From: JAOTYV01 sp041557595
GTDB taxonomy: Bacteria > Pseudomonadota > Alphaproteobacteria > UBA8366
Direction of reading: 5' to 3'
Assembly (NCBI GenBank): GCA_041557595.1
Contig: JBFFGE010000096.1
Coordinates: 1-17,114 of the forward strand
DNA: 17,114 nucleotides
The notes under the pieces were generated by a model, which ran no database searches, had not been told where the DNA came from, and saw nothing but the letters and a program-made list of their open reading frames with translations. Made by a program: the position numbers and the translations under genes. The stretch's first letter is position 1, and the number at the start of each line of letters is the position of its first letter. This document shows positions 6,653-14,417 of the stretch, piece by piece.

Positions 6653-8071
6653 TCAGAGCTGGATGGACTTCACCTCGAGAAATTCCTCGAGCCCGAATTC
6701 GCCGAATTCCCGGCCGATGCCGGACTGTTTGTAGCCGCCGAACGGCGCCGACGGGTTGAAGGCGCCGCCGTTGATGTCGACCAACCCGGTGCGCAGCCGC
6801 CGGGCGACACGCAGCGCCCGGTCCTGATCCGCGGACCACACACCGCCCGACAGGCCGTAAAGCGAGTTGTTGGCGATTTCGACCGCGTCGTCCTCGTCCT
6901 TGTAGGTCAGGATCGACAGGACGGGTCCGAAGATCTCTTCCTGTGCGATCGTCGACTCCGGCGCGACGCGGCCGAACACCGTCGGCTGAACGAAATAGCC
7001 GCGATCCAGGCCGGCCGGGGATTCCGGGCCGCCGAACAGCAACTCCGCACCCTCGTCGATGCCTTGTTGAATGTGGCGTTGAACGCGTTCCCGCTGCACC
7101 GCTGAAACCAGTGGCCCCAACCGCGATTCGCCATCGGTCGGGTCGCCGACCGTCCAGCCGGCGGCGACCTGCTTGGCGAGCTCGGCGACCTCGGCATAGC
7201 GGTCTTCCGGAATCAACATTCTCGTATGCGCGGTGCAGGTCTGTCCGGAATTCAGATAGCACGCGCCGAAGACGCCCTTCACAGCCTTCGTCATGTCGGC
7301 GTCGTCCAGCAGGATTGCCGCCGACTTGCCGCCGAGTTCCAGCGTGACGCGTTTAACTGTCGCCGCGGCCAATTCCGAAACGCGGCGCCCTGCTCTTGTC
7401 GATCCGGTAAACGACACCATGTCGACGTCCGGGTGGCGCGCAATGGCTTCGCCGACCACCGGACCCTCGCCATTGACCAGGTTAAAGACGCCGGCCGGTA
7501 ATCCGGTCCCGGCGATGACTTCCGCCAGGATGAGCGCGTTCAACGGGGCGACTTCGCTCGGCTTCAGAACGACGGTGCAGCCGGCAGCGAGCGCCGGCGC
7601 GACCTTGGCGGCGATCTGATGCAGCGGATAGTTCCAGGGGGTGATGCAACCGACGACGCCGACCGCTTCCCGCACGATTCGGGAATTGCGAATTTCCTGC
7701 TCGAATTCATAGGCCGACAAGACCTTGGCCATGCCCTTGAATTGGCCGATCGGCGATCCCGCCTGGATGATTTTCGACAACTTTATCGGCATGCCGACTT
7801 CGGCCGTGATGGTTTCCGCGATGTCGTCGGCCCGCGCGGCGAGCCCCTCATGGATTTCCATCAGAATGGCGGCGCGATCCGGGACGGGCGTGGTGGACCA
7901 ACCGTCGAATGCCGCGCGCGCGGCGCGCACGGCCTTATCGACGTCCTCCGCGGTGCCCGAAGGTATGCGACCGATCGGTTGTTCCGTCGTCGGATTGATG
8001 ACCTCGATGGAGTCTGCGCCGCTGGCGGCAACCCATTCGCCGCCGATAAAGTGCATGTCGTATTCGCGCAT
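6653..8071 (-). CDS. NAD(P)-dependent aldehyde dehydrogenase family protein
   Basis: This 472-residue cytoplasmic enzyme would oxidise an aldehyde to a carboxylic acid with NAD(P)+. All catalytic signatures are present: PWNYP with Asn147, Lys170 of VVLKPSE, FTGSTRAGR (221-229), LELGGK with general base Glu245, and NSGQTC with nucleophile Cys279. EEIFGPVLSI and the C-terminal NGGAFNPSAPFGGYKQSGIGRE are also typical. The start at 8071 gives a normal N-terminus and is preceded on the minus strand by GGGGAG (8082-8077) with 5-base spacing. The frame stays open to 8278, but the extension is not family-like. The gene is divergent from the ThDP enzyme, sharing a 173-bp region, and convergent with the oxaloacetate decarboxylase-like gene. 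Pairing with a 2-oxoacid decarboxylase suggests it oxidises that enzyme's aldehyde product; this is inference. Confidence 0.95.
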   Translation of the reverse strand: MREYDMHFIGGEWVAASGADSIEVINPTTEQPIGRIPSGTAEDVDKAVRAARAAFDGWSTTPVPDRAAILMEIHEGLAARADDIAETITAEVGMPIKLSKIIQAGSPIGQFKGMAKVLSAYEFEQEIRNSRIVREAVGVVGCITPWNYPLHQIAAKVAPALAAGCTVVLKPSEVAPLNALILAEVIAGTGLPAGVFNLVNGEGPVVGEAIARHPDVDMVSFTGSTRAGRRVSELAAATVKRVTLELGGKSAAILLDDADMTKAVKGVFGACYLNSGQTCTAHTRMLIPEDRYAEVAELAKQVAAGWTVGDPTDGESRLGPLVSAVQRERVQRHIQQGIDEGAELLFGGPESPAGLDRGYFVQPTVFGRVAPESTIAQEEIFGPVLSILTYKDEDDAVEIANNSLYGLSGGVWSADQDRALRVARRLRTGLVDINGGAFNPSAPFGGYKQSGIGREFGEFGLEEFLEVKSIQL

Positions 8072-8163
8072 GGTCGCTCCCCGCTGTTGACGGCCGGCAC
8101 CCAGAAATCGCCTGGGGGATCTTGCCGCGATCCACGGTACCATTTGTATCGACGCGGCTCGGC

Positions 8164-8186
8164 CTGTTTGTGCTGTCTGTTTGTGC
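8164..8186. promoter_or_regulatory. 13-bp-period direct repeat in the divergent promoter region
   Basis: CTGTTTGTGC occurs at 8164-8173 and again at 8177-8186 with a TGT spacer. It lies midway between the divergent aldehyde dehydrogenase and ThDP enzyme starts. Tandem direct repeats in such a place may bind a shared regulator. The repeat is seen; its role is inferred. Confidence 0.4.
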
Positions 8187-8230
8187 CGTGGCACGCGGTT
8201 GGTACAGTTTGGGGGCCGCATGCGCAACAG

Positions 8231-8236
8231 GGAGGG
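8231..8236 (+). promoter_or_regulatory. Ribosome binding site deciding the start at 8245
   Basis: GGAGGG lies 8 bases before the ATG at 8245. The frame is open back to a TTG at 8122, but only the ATG has this site. Confidence 0.65.
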
Positions 8237-8244
8237 CATTTGCG

Positions 8245-10026
8245 ATGGAGCGCCGATCTGGCAAATCGCCGAAAACACCCATTCAAGACGTGGAACGGCC
8301 CGTCAAGGCGGGACAATTCGAGTTGGAATGGGGCAGCGACGTGGCCGCCCACATGCTGCGTGAATTCGATATCCCTTATATCGCGCTCAATCCTGGCGCC
8401 AGCTATCGCGGTTTTCATGACAGCCTCGTGAATTACCTCGGCAATCGGGACCCGCAGATGCTGGTGGTTCTGCATGAGGAACATGCGGTGGCGATGGCGC
8501 ATGGCTACGCCAAGGTGACCGGCGAGCCGATGGCCGTGGCGCTGCACAGCAATGTCGGTCTGATGCACGCCACCATGGCGATCTTCAACGCCTGGTGCGA
8601 TCGCGTGCCGATTTTGATGCTGGGCGCGACCGGACCGGTCGATGCATCCGAGCGGCGGCCCTGGATCGAATGGATCCATACGGCGAAGGATCAGGGCGCG
8701 TTGATCCGCGACTACGTGAAATGGGACGACCAGCCGGCTTCGGCCGGGGCGCTGGTCGAATCGATGCTGCGGGCGTGGCAGATCGCGCGCACCGCGCCGC
8801 GGGCGCCGGTCTATGTCTGCCTCGACATGGGATTGCAGGAATCCAGGCTGGACGCCGCGCCGACCATCCCGGCGGTGTCGCGGTTCGGTCCGGGGAATGC
8901 GCCGACCCCCGCGCCGGATGCGGTGGCCGATGCTGCGCGCCTGCTGCGCGACGCGGAACGTCCCTTGATTATGGCGGGCCGTGTGTCGCGCGATCCGGCG
9001 GACTGGCAGCGCAGGATCGAACTGGCCGAATTGCTGGAGGCCCGTGTCGTGACCGATTTGAAGGCCGGCGCGGCTTTTCCGACGGACCATCGGCTTCATG
9101 TCGTGCCGCCGATTAAACGGCCGAACAAGGCGGCGGGCGACGTTCTCGCCGCGGCGGATGTGGTGTTGGCGCTCGACTGGATCGATCCGATGGGCACGTT
9201 TCAGTTGGCCACCGGCGAAGCGGCGATTCACGCCAAGGTGATCAACTGCACGGTCGATTCCTATATTCACAATGGCTGGTCCATGGACCATCATCTCCTG
9301 CCGCCCGCCGATGTTCGGTTGCTGAGCGAGCCGGATATTGCCGTGTCGGCGCTGTTGGCGGCATTGAAGAAGCAGGGCAAACGCGCGAAACCCGGTTGGG
9401 CCGGCGCGCCGCCGGTCGCCGACAGCGGCAGCCCGCGTATCGACGGTGCATTGGATTATCACGACATGGCCGAAGCGCTGACGGGGGCGCTCGATGGCCG
9501 GCCATCCTGTCTGATCCGCGTTCCGCTCGGCTGGCCCGGCGATGCGCTGCACTTTCGCGATCCGCTCGATTTTATTGGCGGCGATGGCGGCGCGGGTATC
9601 GGTTCCGGTCCGGGAATGGCGGTGGGAGGCGCGTTGGCGCTGCGCGGGACGGGACGGCTGCCCATCGCGATCCTCGGCGACGGCGATTCGCTGATGGGAT
9701 TGACGGCGCTCTGGACCGCGAGCAAATACCGTATACCGCTGCTGGTCATCGTGGCGAACAACCGGTCCTATTTCAACGACGAGCTGCATCAGGAGCGTGT
9801 GGCGGACGGCCGCGACAGGCCGCCGGAAAACCGCTGGATCGGACAGCGGATCGAGGATCCCGATCCGAATTTCGCTCAGCTTGCGACGGGTTTCGGCTGG
9901 GAAGCGGAAGGACCGGTCAATTCGTCGCAAGCTCTTTCCAAAGCCTTGGTGCGGGGTGTAGAAAGGGTAGAGGCGGGTGGCTGCTACCTGATCGACGTGG
10001 AAGTCGCCCGGTATTATGGTGCTTAG
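8245..10026 (+). CDS. ThDP-binding enzyme, acetolactate synthase/benzoylformate decarboxylase-like
   Basis: This 593-residue protein has the three-domain ThDP fold. The PYR domain (about 28-200) contains VLHEEHAVAMAHGYAK with the catalytic Glu78, and LHSNVGLMHATMAIFNAW, reminiscent of benzoylformate decarboxylase. A central domain (about 225-360) follows. The PP domain (about 400-585) has the cofactor motif GDGDS (478-482) and, 23 residues later, NN (505-506), giving the classical GDG-x-NN Mg-ThDP site. The length suits the family. It would act on a 2-oxoacid, either decarboxylating it to an aldehyde or ligating the acyl unit; which cannot be told from sequence. No ilvN-type regulatory subunit gene is adjacent, which argues against a biosynthetic acetolactate synthase. 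Divergence from an aldehyde dehydrogenase favours the decarboxylase reading. The ATG at 8245 with GGAGGG at 8231-8236 is preferred; a TTG at 8122 would add a non-family hydrophobic extension. Confidence 0.9.
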   Translation: MERRSGKSPKTPIQDVERPVKAGQFELEWGSDVAAHMLREFDIPYIALNPGASYRGFHDSLVNYLGNRDPQMLVVLHEEHAVAMAHGYAKVTGEPMAVALHSNVGLMHATMAIFNAWCDRVPILMLGATGPVDASERRPWIEWIHTAKDQGALIRDYVKWDDQPASAGALVESMLRAWQIARTAPRAPVYVCLDMGLQESRLDAAPTIPAVSRFGPGNAPTPAPDAVADAARLLRDAERPLIMAGRVSRDPADWQRRIELAELLEARVVTDLKAGAAFPTDHRLHVVPPIKRPNKAAGDVLAAADVVLALDWIDPMGTFQLATGEAAIHAKVINCTVDSYIHNGWSMDHHLLPPADVRLLSEPDIAVSALLAALKKQGKRAKPGWAGAPPVADSGSPRIDGALDYHDMAEALTGALDGRPSCLIRVPLGWPGDALHFRDPLDFIGGDGGAGIGSGPGMAVGGALALRGTGRLPIAILGDGDSLMGLTALWTASKYRIPLLVIVANNRSYFNDELHQERVADGRDRPPENRWIGQRIEDPDPNFAQLATGFGWEAEGPVNSSQALSKALVRGVERVEAGGCYLIDVEVARYYGA

Positions 10027-10133
10027 TCCAACACCCGAAGCGCCGCTCGTCGGCAGTGTGAGAGTCGGCGATCGGATTCCCGTTCTTTGATTGTATTTAC
10101 GCCAAGCCAAGGCGGGCGAGCCCTGCACCGGTA

Positions 10134-10163
10134 TTGGCAAGAATGCAGCGGTCGGACTAGGGT
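10134..10163 (+). promoter_or_regulatory. Candidate sigma-70-type promoter for the FAD/FeS/Mo operon
   Basis: TTGGCA (10134-10139) and TAGGGT (10158-10163) are separated by 18 bases within the 179-bp gap before the operon, 42 bases upstream of the first start. The -10 match is weak and alphaproteobacterial promoters are degenerate, so this is tentative. Confidence 0.25.
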
Positions 10164-10205
10164 ATGGGCGACGGGCACGTCGGACAATAAACGGTAGGGA
10201 GTAGC

Positions 10206-11075
10206 ATGGTCGAAATGCGGTATGAAGCGCCGGAATCGCTGGATGCGGCAGTGGCACTGCTCGCCGGCGCAAAAGGCGAGGCGCGGGTTTTGGCGGGCGG
10301 CACGGACCTCTTGGTTCAGTTGCGCGCGGATATGATCGAACCGGCGCTGGTCGTCGATGTGAAACGAATTCCGGAACTTTGCAAGATCAAGGCCGAGGGC
10401 AAAGGCTTTCGCGTCGGCGCCGCGGTCAGCGGGGCGGAGCTGAACGAGCATCCGAAATTCAAGAAAGTCTGGCCCGGCGTTGCCGAGGCCTTCGACCTCA
10501 TCGGTTCGACGCAGATCCAGGGACGCGCCTCGATGGGCGGTAACCTGTGCAACGGATCGCCGGCGGCCGATAGCGTTCCCGCGCTGATTGCCGCGGGCGC
10601 CGTCGCTACTGTGGTTGGCCCGAAAGGCAGCCGCGACGTGCCGGTTGAGAAAATCGTCACCGGCCCCGGCAAGACCTCGCTCAAGAAGGGCGAGATTGTT
10701 GCGTCCTTCCAGTTTCCATCCCGGCCGAAGCGTTCGAGCGACGCTTATCTACGGTTCATTCCGCGGACCGAGATGGATATCGCCGTGGTCGGGGTGGGCG
10801 TCAGCCTGACCCTCGATGCCAAGGGTGTCTGCACGGCGGCACGGGTTGCGCTCGGCGCCGTTGCGCCGACACCGTTGTTGGTGGCGAATGCGGCGAAGGC
10901 CCTGATCGGAACGACACTGGACGATGACGCGATGGCGGCATTGGCGAAGGCGGCAAGCGCCGCTTGCAACCCGATCGACGACAAACGCGGAACGATTGAG
11001 TACCGCACCAAGGTTGCCGGCGTCCTGGCGCGCCGCACGGCTCAAATTGCGCTCGAGCGCGCGAGGGAGAACTAA
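10206..11075 (+). CDS. Xanthine dehydrogenase-family FAD-binding subunit (CoxM/CutM type)
   Basis: This 289-residue medium subunit passes electrons from the iron-sulfur subunit to FAD and on to an acceptor. Seen: AGGTDLL (30-36) near the N-terminus and TQIQGRASMGGNLCNGSPAADS-type sequence at about 102-123, both contacting FAD in this family. A C-terminal CO dehydrogenase flavoprotein domain (about 185-285) includes RFIPRTEMDIAVVGVG. It lacks the Cys-rich insertion that binds an extra [4Fe-4S] cluster in 4-hydroxybenzoyl-CoA reductase. The start ATG follows AGGGAG at 10196-10201. It is the first gene of the operon, and its TAA overlaps the next ATG by one base (TAATG), which implies translational coupling. 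Confidence 0.95.
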   Translation: MVEMRYEAPESLDAAVALLAGAKGEARVLAGGTDLLVQLRADMIEPALVVDVKRIPELCKIKAEGKGFRVGAAVSGAELNEHPKFKKVWPGVAEAFDLIGSTQIQGRASMGGNLCNGSPAADSVPALIAAGAVATVVGPKGSRDVPVEKIVTGPGKTSLKKGEIVASFQFPSRPKRSSDAYLRFIPRTEMDIAVVGVGVSLTLDAKGVCTAARVALGAVAPTPLLVANAAKALIGTTLDDDAMAALAKAASAACNPIDDKRGTIEYRTKVAGVLARRTAQIALERAREN

Positions 11076-11551
11076 TGTCCAAAACTCATGTTTCCACGAC
11101 GATCAACGGAGATCCGGTCGAATTCCTGTGCGAACCGGAACAGACCCTGCTCGACGTATTGCGCGACGAGCTGTACCTGACCGGCAGCAAGGAAGGCTGC
11201 GCATCGGGCGATTGCGGCGCGTGCAGCGTGATGCTCGACGGCCGGCTGGTGTGCAGCTGCCTCGTGCTGGGCCCCGAACTCAACGGCCGCTCGGTCGAGA
11301 CCATCGAAGGCATGGCCAAGGGCGACCAGTTGCATCCGCTGCAGCAAAAATTCCTGGAGCATGCGGCGTTGCAATGCGGCATCTGTACGCCGGGATTTCT
11401 GGTCGCCGCGAAAGCCCTGCTCGAGAAAAACCCGGATCCTACGGAGACCGAAGTTCGGTACTGGCTGGCCGGAAATCTGTGCCGTTGCACCGGGTATGAC
11501 AAGATCATCCGGGCCGTGCTCGACACGGCGTCGGAGATGAGAGGAAGCTAA
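11075..11551 (+). CDS. Xanthine dehydrogenase-family [2Fe-2S] subunit (CoxS/CutS type)
   Basis: This 158-residue small subunit holds two [2Fe-2S] clusters linking the Mo centre to FAD. The plant-type ferredoxin domain has Cys42, Cys47, Cys50 and Cys60 (GCASGDCGAC then VC). The helical second domain has CGIC (101-104) and CRC (136-138), giving the usual C-x2-C...C-x-C set. All eight expected ligands are present. There is no Tat signal, as usual for a cytoplasmic member. The start overlaps the FAD subunit stop by one base, with GAGGGAG just upstream. The molybdopterin subunit begins two bases after its stop, so the three form one transcription unit. Confidence 0.97.
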   Translation: MSKTHVSTTINGDPVEFLCEPEQTLLDVLRDELYLTGSKEGCASGDCGACSVMLDGRLVCSCLVLGPELNGRSVETIEGMAKGDQLHPLQQKFLEHAALQCGICTPGFLVAAKALLEKNPDPTETEVRYWLAGNLCRCTGYDKIIRAVLDTASEMRGS

Positions 11552-11553
11552 GC

Positions 11554-13851
11554 ATGTCGCAAGCGCTGAAGATGGATGACAAAGCCCAGGGATTGAAGTG
11601 GGTCGGAACTCGTCCGGTGCGGCCGGACGGTGTCGACAAGGTCACCGGCCGCGCCAAATTCGGCGCTGATTTCAATGTGCCCGGCATGCTGACGGGCAAG
11701 GTGCTGCGCAGTCCGCATCCCCATGCCCTGATCAGGTCGATCGACACCTCGAAGGCGGAAGCGTTGCCGGGCGTCAAGGCGGTCATTACGCGCGACGATA
11801 TCCAGGATATGGCGTCGGAATTCGTGCCGGCCGGCGAAATGCTGGTCAACTACCGGGACATGGTCCGCAATGTCATGGCCCGGGAAAAATCATTGTATGA
11901 CGGACATGCGGTCGCCGCGGTGGCGGCGACCAGCGCCTCGGTCGCCCAGAAGGCGCTCAAGCTCATCAAAGTGGAGTATGAGCCCCTGCCGCACGTCATC
12001 GACGTGCTCGAGGCGATGAAGCCGGATGCGCCAATCCTGCATGAAGACATGATTACCGAGGGCATGGATCCGAAGCCGACCAAGGCGTCGAATGTCTCGA
12101 AGCGGGTCGAATTCGGGCTCGGCGATGTCGAGTCGGGCTTTGCCAAGGCGGAGGTCATTATCGAACGCGCATTCGACACCAAGCCGGTGCATCAAGGCTA
12201 TATCGAGCCGCATGCCTGCGTCGCCAGCTATACCGAGGATGGCCAGGCGGAGCTCTGGTGCTCGACGCAGGGCCATTTCGTGGTGCGCACCCATTGCGCC
12301 CGCATGCTCGGCATGGACGTCTCCAAGATCCGCGTCACGGCGTCGGAAATCGGCGGTGGGTTCGGCGGCAAGACGGTCGTCTATCTGGAGCCGCTGGCGC
12401 TTGCGTTGTCGAAGAAATCGGGCGCGCCGGTCAAGATGGTGATGTCGCGGGACGAAGTTTTCCGTGCGACCGGCCCCACTTCGGGCGCCCATGTCTGGGT
12501 CAAGATCGGCGCGACGAAAGACGGGCGGATCACCGCAGCGGAAGCGGAGCTCAAGTATCAGGCCGGCGCCTTTCAGGGCTCGCCGGTGCAGCCGGGCTGC
12601 ATGTGCGCGTTTGCGCCGTACGATCTGGAGAACGTTAAGGTCGTCGGCTACGACGTGGTGACCAACCGGCCGAAAGTGGCGGCCTATCGGGCGCCGGGCG
12701 GGCCGATCTCCGAATATGGCGTCGAATGCGTGATCGACGAACTGGCGCGGAAACTCGATCTGGATCCGGTCGACTTCCGCCTCAAGAATGCCGCCAAGGA
12801 AGGCACGCATGCGGCGTATGGTCCCAAGTTCGGGCCGATCGGTCTGGTCGAGACCCTGGATGCGGTGAAAGCGCACGATCACTACAAGACCAAGCTCGGA
12901 CCGAACCAGGGACGCGGCGTGGCCTCGGGATTTTGGTTCAATATCGGTGGCGAAACCTGTGTCGCGCTCAATATCAACGAGGATGGATCGGCGACGCTAA
13001 TGGCCGGCACGCCGGATATCGGCGGATCGCGCGCGTCGCTCGCGCTGATGGCGGCGGAGACGCTGGGCATCGATTACGACAAGGTGCGCCCGATCATCGG
13101 CGACACCAGTTCGCTTGGGTATACCTTCCTGACCGGCGGCAGCCGCGCGACTTTCTCGAGCGGCATGGCGACGGTCGAGGCGGCGCAGGAAGCGATCAAG
13201 GAACTCTGCGTCCGCGCGGCCAAGATTTGGGAAATTCCCGAGGACGCGGTCGTCTGGGAAGACGGCCACGCCAAACCGGCGGGCAAGAACGCCGGCGATT
13301 TCGAGCCGATGTCGCTGGCCGATATCGCCAAGATGGCGGGCAAGACCGGGGGGCCGATCGTCGGCTACACCAAGATCAACGCCCAGGGCGCGGCGCCCAG
13401 TTTCGGCACGCATCTGGTCGATGTGGAAGTCGACAAGGAGCTCGGCCGGGTGACCATCGTGCGCTACACCGTGGTGCAGGATGCGGGCAAGGCCGTCCAC
13501 CCTTCCTATGTGGAAGGCCAGTATCAGGGCGGCGCGGTGCAGGGCATCGGCTGGGCGCTGAACGAGGAATACATCTACGGCAAGGATGGCCGGATGCAGA
13601 ATGCGGGTTTCCTGGATTATCGAATTCCCGTGGCCTCGGACGTACCGATGATCGACACGGTGATTGTCGAGGTGCCGAATCCCCGCCATCCTTATGGCGT
13701 GCGGGGCGTCGGCGAAACGCCGATCATTCCGCCTATGGCCGCCATTGCCAACGCGGTGGCGGACGCTCTCGGGATCCGGTTCTCGGAATTGCCGATGTCG
13801 CCGCCCAAGGTGCTGAAGGCGATCGAGGCCGCGAATGGCGCCGGGGACTAG
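11554..13851 (+). CDS. Xanthine dehydrogenase-family molybdopterin-binding large subunit
   Basis: This 765-residue catalytic subunit completes the FAD/[2Fe-2S]/Mo complex encoded by the two genes before it. Seen: N-terminal hammerhead domain (about 15-145, with PVRPDGVDKVTGRAKFG), GGGFGGK (267-273), AYRAPGG (377-383) at the Mo-site loop, QGG and EGQYQGGAVQGIGWALNEE in the second Mo-binding region, and GVGETP with the expected catalytic Glu721. The AYRAPGG loop is neither the AYxCSFR of CO dehydrogenase nor the AYRGAGR of the gene at 355, so the two large subunits belong to different branches and probably act on different substrates. It is likely a dehydrogenase/hydroxylase for an aromatic, N-heterocyclic or CoA-linked compound. 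GAGGAAG at 11541-11547 precedes the ATG. Confidence 0.95.
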   Translation: MSQALKMDDKAQGLKWVGTRPVRPDGVDKVTGRAKFGADFNVPGMLTGKVLRSPHPHALIRSIDTSKAEALPGVKAVITRDDIQDMASEFVPAGEMLVNYRDMVRNVMAREKSLYDGHAVAAVAATSASVAQKALKLIKVEYEPLPHVIDVLEAMKPDAPILHEDMITEGMDPKPTKASNVSKRVEFGLGDVESGFAKAEVIIERAFDTKPVHQGYIEPHACVASYTEDGQAELWCSTQGHFVVRTHCARMLGMDVSKIRVTASEIGGGFGGKTVVYLEPLALALSKKSGAPVKMVMSRDEVFRATGPTSGAHVWVKIGATKDGRITAAEAELKYQAGAFQGSPVQPGCMCAFAPYDLENVKVVGYDVVTNRPKVAAYRAPGGPISEYGVECVIDELARKLDLDPVDFRLKNAAKEGTHAAYGPKFGPIGLVETLDAVKAHDHYKTKLGPNQGRGVASGFWFNIGGETCVALNINEDGSATLMAGTPDIGGSRASLALMAAETLGIDYDKVRPIIGDTSSLGYTFLTGGSRATFSSGMATVEAAQEAIKELCVRAAKIWEIPEDAVVWEDGHAKPAGKNAGDFEPMSLADIAKMAGKTGGPIVGYTKINAQGAAPSFGTHLVDVEVDKELGRVTIVRYTVVQDAGKAVHPSYVEGQYQGGAVQGIGWALNEEYIYGKDGRMQNAGFLDYRIPVASDVPMIDTVIVEVPNPRHPYGVRGVGETPIIPPMAAIANAVADALGIRFSELPMSPPKVLKAIEAANGAGD

Positions 13852-13957
13852 AGCAAATCCCGAGCGTACCGGAACGGTTCGCAACGACGTATTTGCGGAA
13901 AGGCAAAGAGACCGGCCATTGCAAGTGATCCGATATGAACAGGAAATGGTCTAGCCG

Positions 13958-14203
13958 GTGTCCCGGGTCGTGCTGACCGGGAACCTCAAGCAGTATACCG
14001 GCGGCGTAAGCGAGCTGGAGCTGGACTCCACGAATGTCCGTCAGCTGTTCCGGGCGCTCGCCGAGCGGTATCCGGCGCTGGCGCCGCATCTGGAAGACGG
14101 CCTCGCGGTCGCCATCAACGGCCAGATCTATCAGGAATCCCTGCTGGAACCGATCCCGCCGGACAGCGAAGTGCACATCCTGCCGCAAATCGCAGGCGGA
14201 TAG
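13958..14203 (+). CDS. MoaD/ThiS-family sulfur-carrier protein with C-terminal Gly-Gly
   Basis: This 81-residue beta-grasp protein starts with the strand VVLTGNLKQYTGG, has LFRALAERYPAL as its main helix, then VAINGQIY, and ends LPQIAGG. The terminal Gly-Gly is the group that is adenylated and thiocarboxylated in MoaD, ThiS and ubiquitin-like carriers. MoaD hands sulfur to molybdopterin as a subunit of MPT synthase with MoaE. Lying 106 bp after a molybdenum-hydroxylase large subunit on the same strand, it is most likely a MoaD-like carrier serving cofactor synthesis for that enzyme, though no moaE partner is nearby. The start is GTG at 13958; AGGA at 13941-13944 is rather far (13 bases). An ATG at 13935 hits a stop within a few codons, so GTG is preferred. 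Confidence 0.85.
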   Translation: MSRVVLTGNLKQYTGGVSELELDSTNVRQLFRALAERYPALAPHLEDGLAVAINGQIYQESLLEPIPPDSEVHILPQIAGG

Positions 14204-14230
14204 CGGGCGGCGGTTAGAACCAAGAGACGA

Positions 14231-14313
14231 CGTCATTCCCGCGAAAGCGGGAATCCGGATATCGCCATACCCTCTGGATACCGGTGCGGCGCCACGCGCC
14301 GTCCGGAATGACG
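14231..14313. repeat. Palindromic intergenic repeat element (REP/MITE-like)
   Basis: The element is bounded by the inverted repeat CGTCATTCC (14231-14239) and GGAATGACG (14305-14313). Its left part is a perfect hairpin (14235-14254), ATTCCCGC-GAAA-GCGGGAAT, with an 8-bp stem and GAAA tetraloop. The right part is GC-rich with further short palindromes. This ATTCCC-N8-GGGAAT core is a repeat class familiar from many proteobacterial genomes, including the dRS3 type in Neisseria. It lies between the convergent MoaD-like and HyuB genes and may also act as a transcription block, although no T-run follows. Confidence 0.8.
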
Positions 14314-14417
14314 TTGACATTTGGGTCGCGAGGTTCAGGGGCGGTTGCTCGACGCGCCAAATGCACGGCCCTCAACCTGAGATAGCGGAAGCATGCGGGC
14401 CGTTCCGCTTGTCGGCG

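Noticed and set aside
8122..8244. N-terminal extension of the ThDP enzyme from a TTG at 8122
   Set aside because: The added residues are not family-like, and a well-spaced GGAGGG supports the ATG at 8245.
10135..10150. Sigma-54-like TGGCA...GC spacing before the FAD subunit gene
   Set aside because: GG and GC spacing is right, but the -12 box reads CAGC instead of TTGC, so the match is too weak.
7861..10272. Minus-strand frame of about 800 residues opposite the ThDP enzyme
   Set aside because: Same reason: an antisense shadow rich in Arg and His. It also crosses the divergent promoter region and the start of the aldehyde dehydrogenase.
10206..13851. 4-hydroxybenzoyl-CoA reductase
   Set aside because: The FAD subunit lacks the Cys-rich insertion for the extra [4Fe-4S] cluster that marks that enzyme, so a specific name is not justified.
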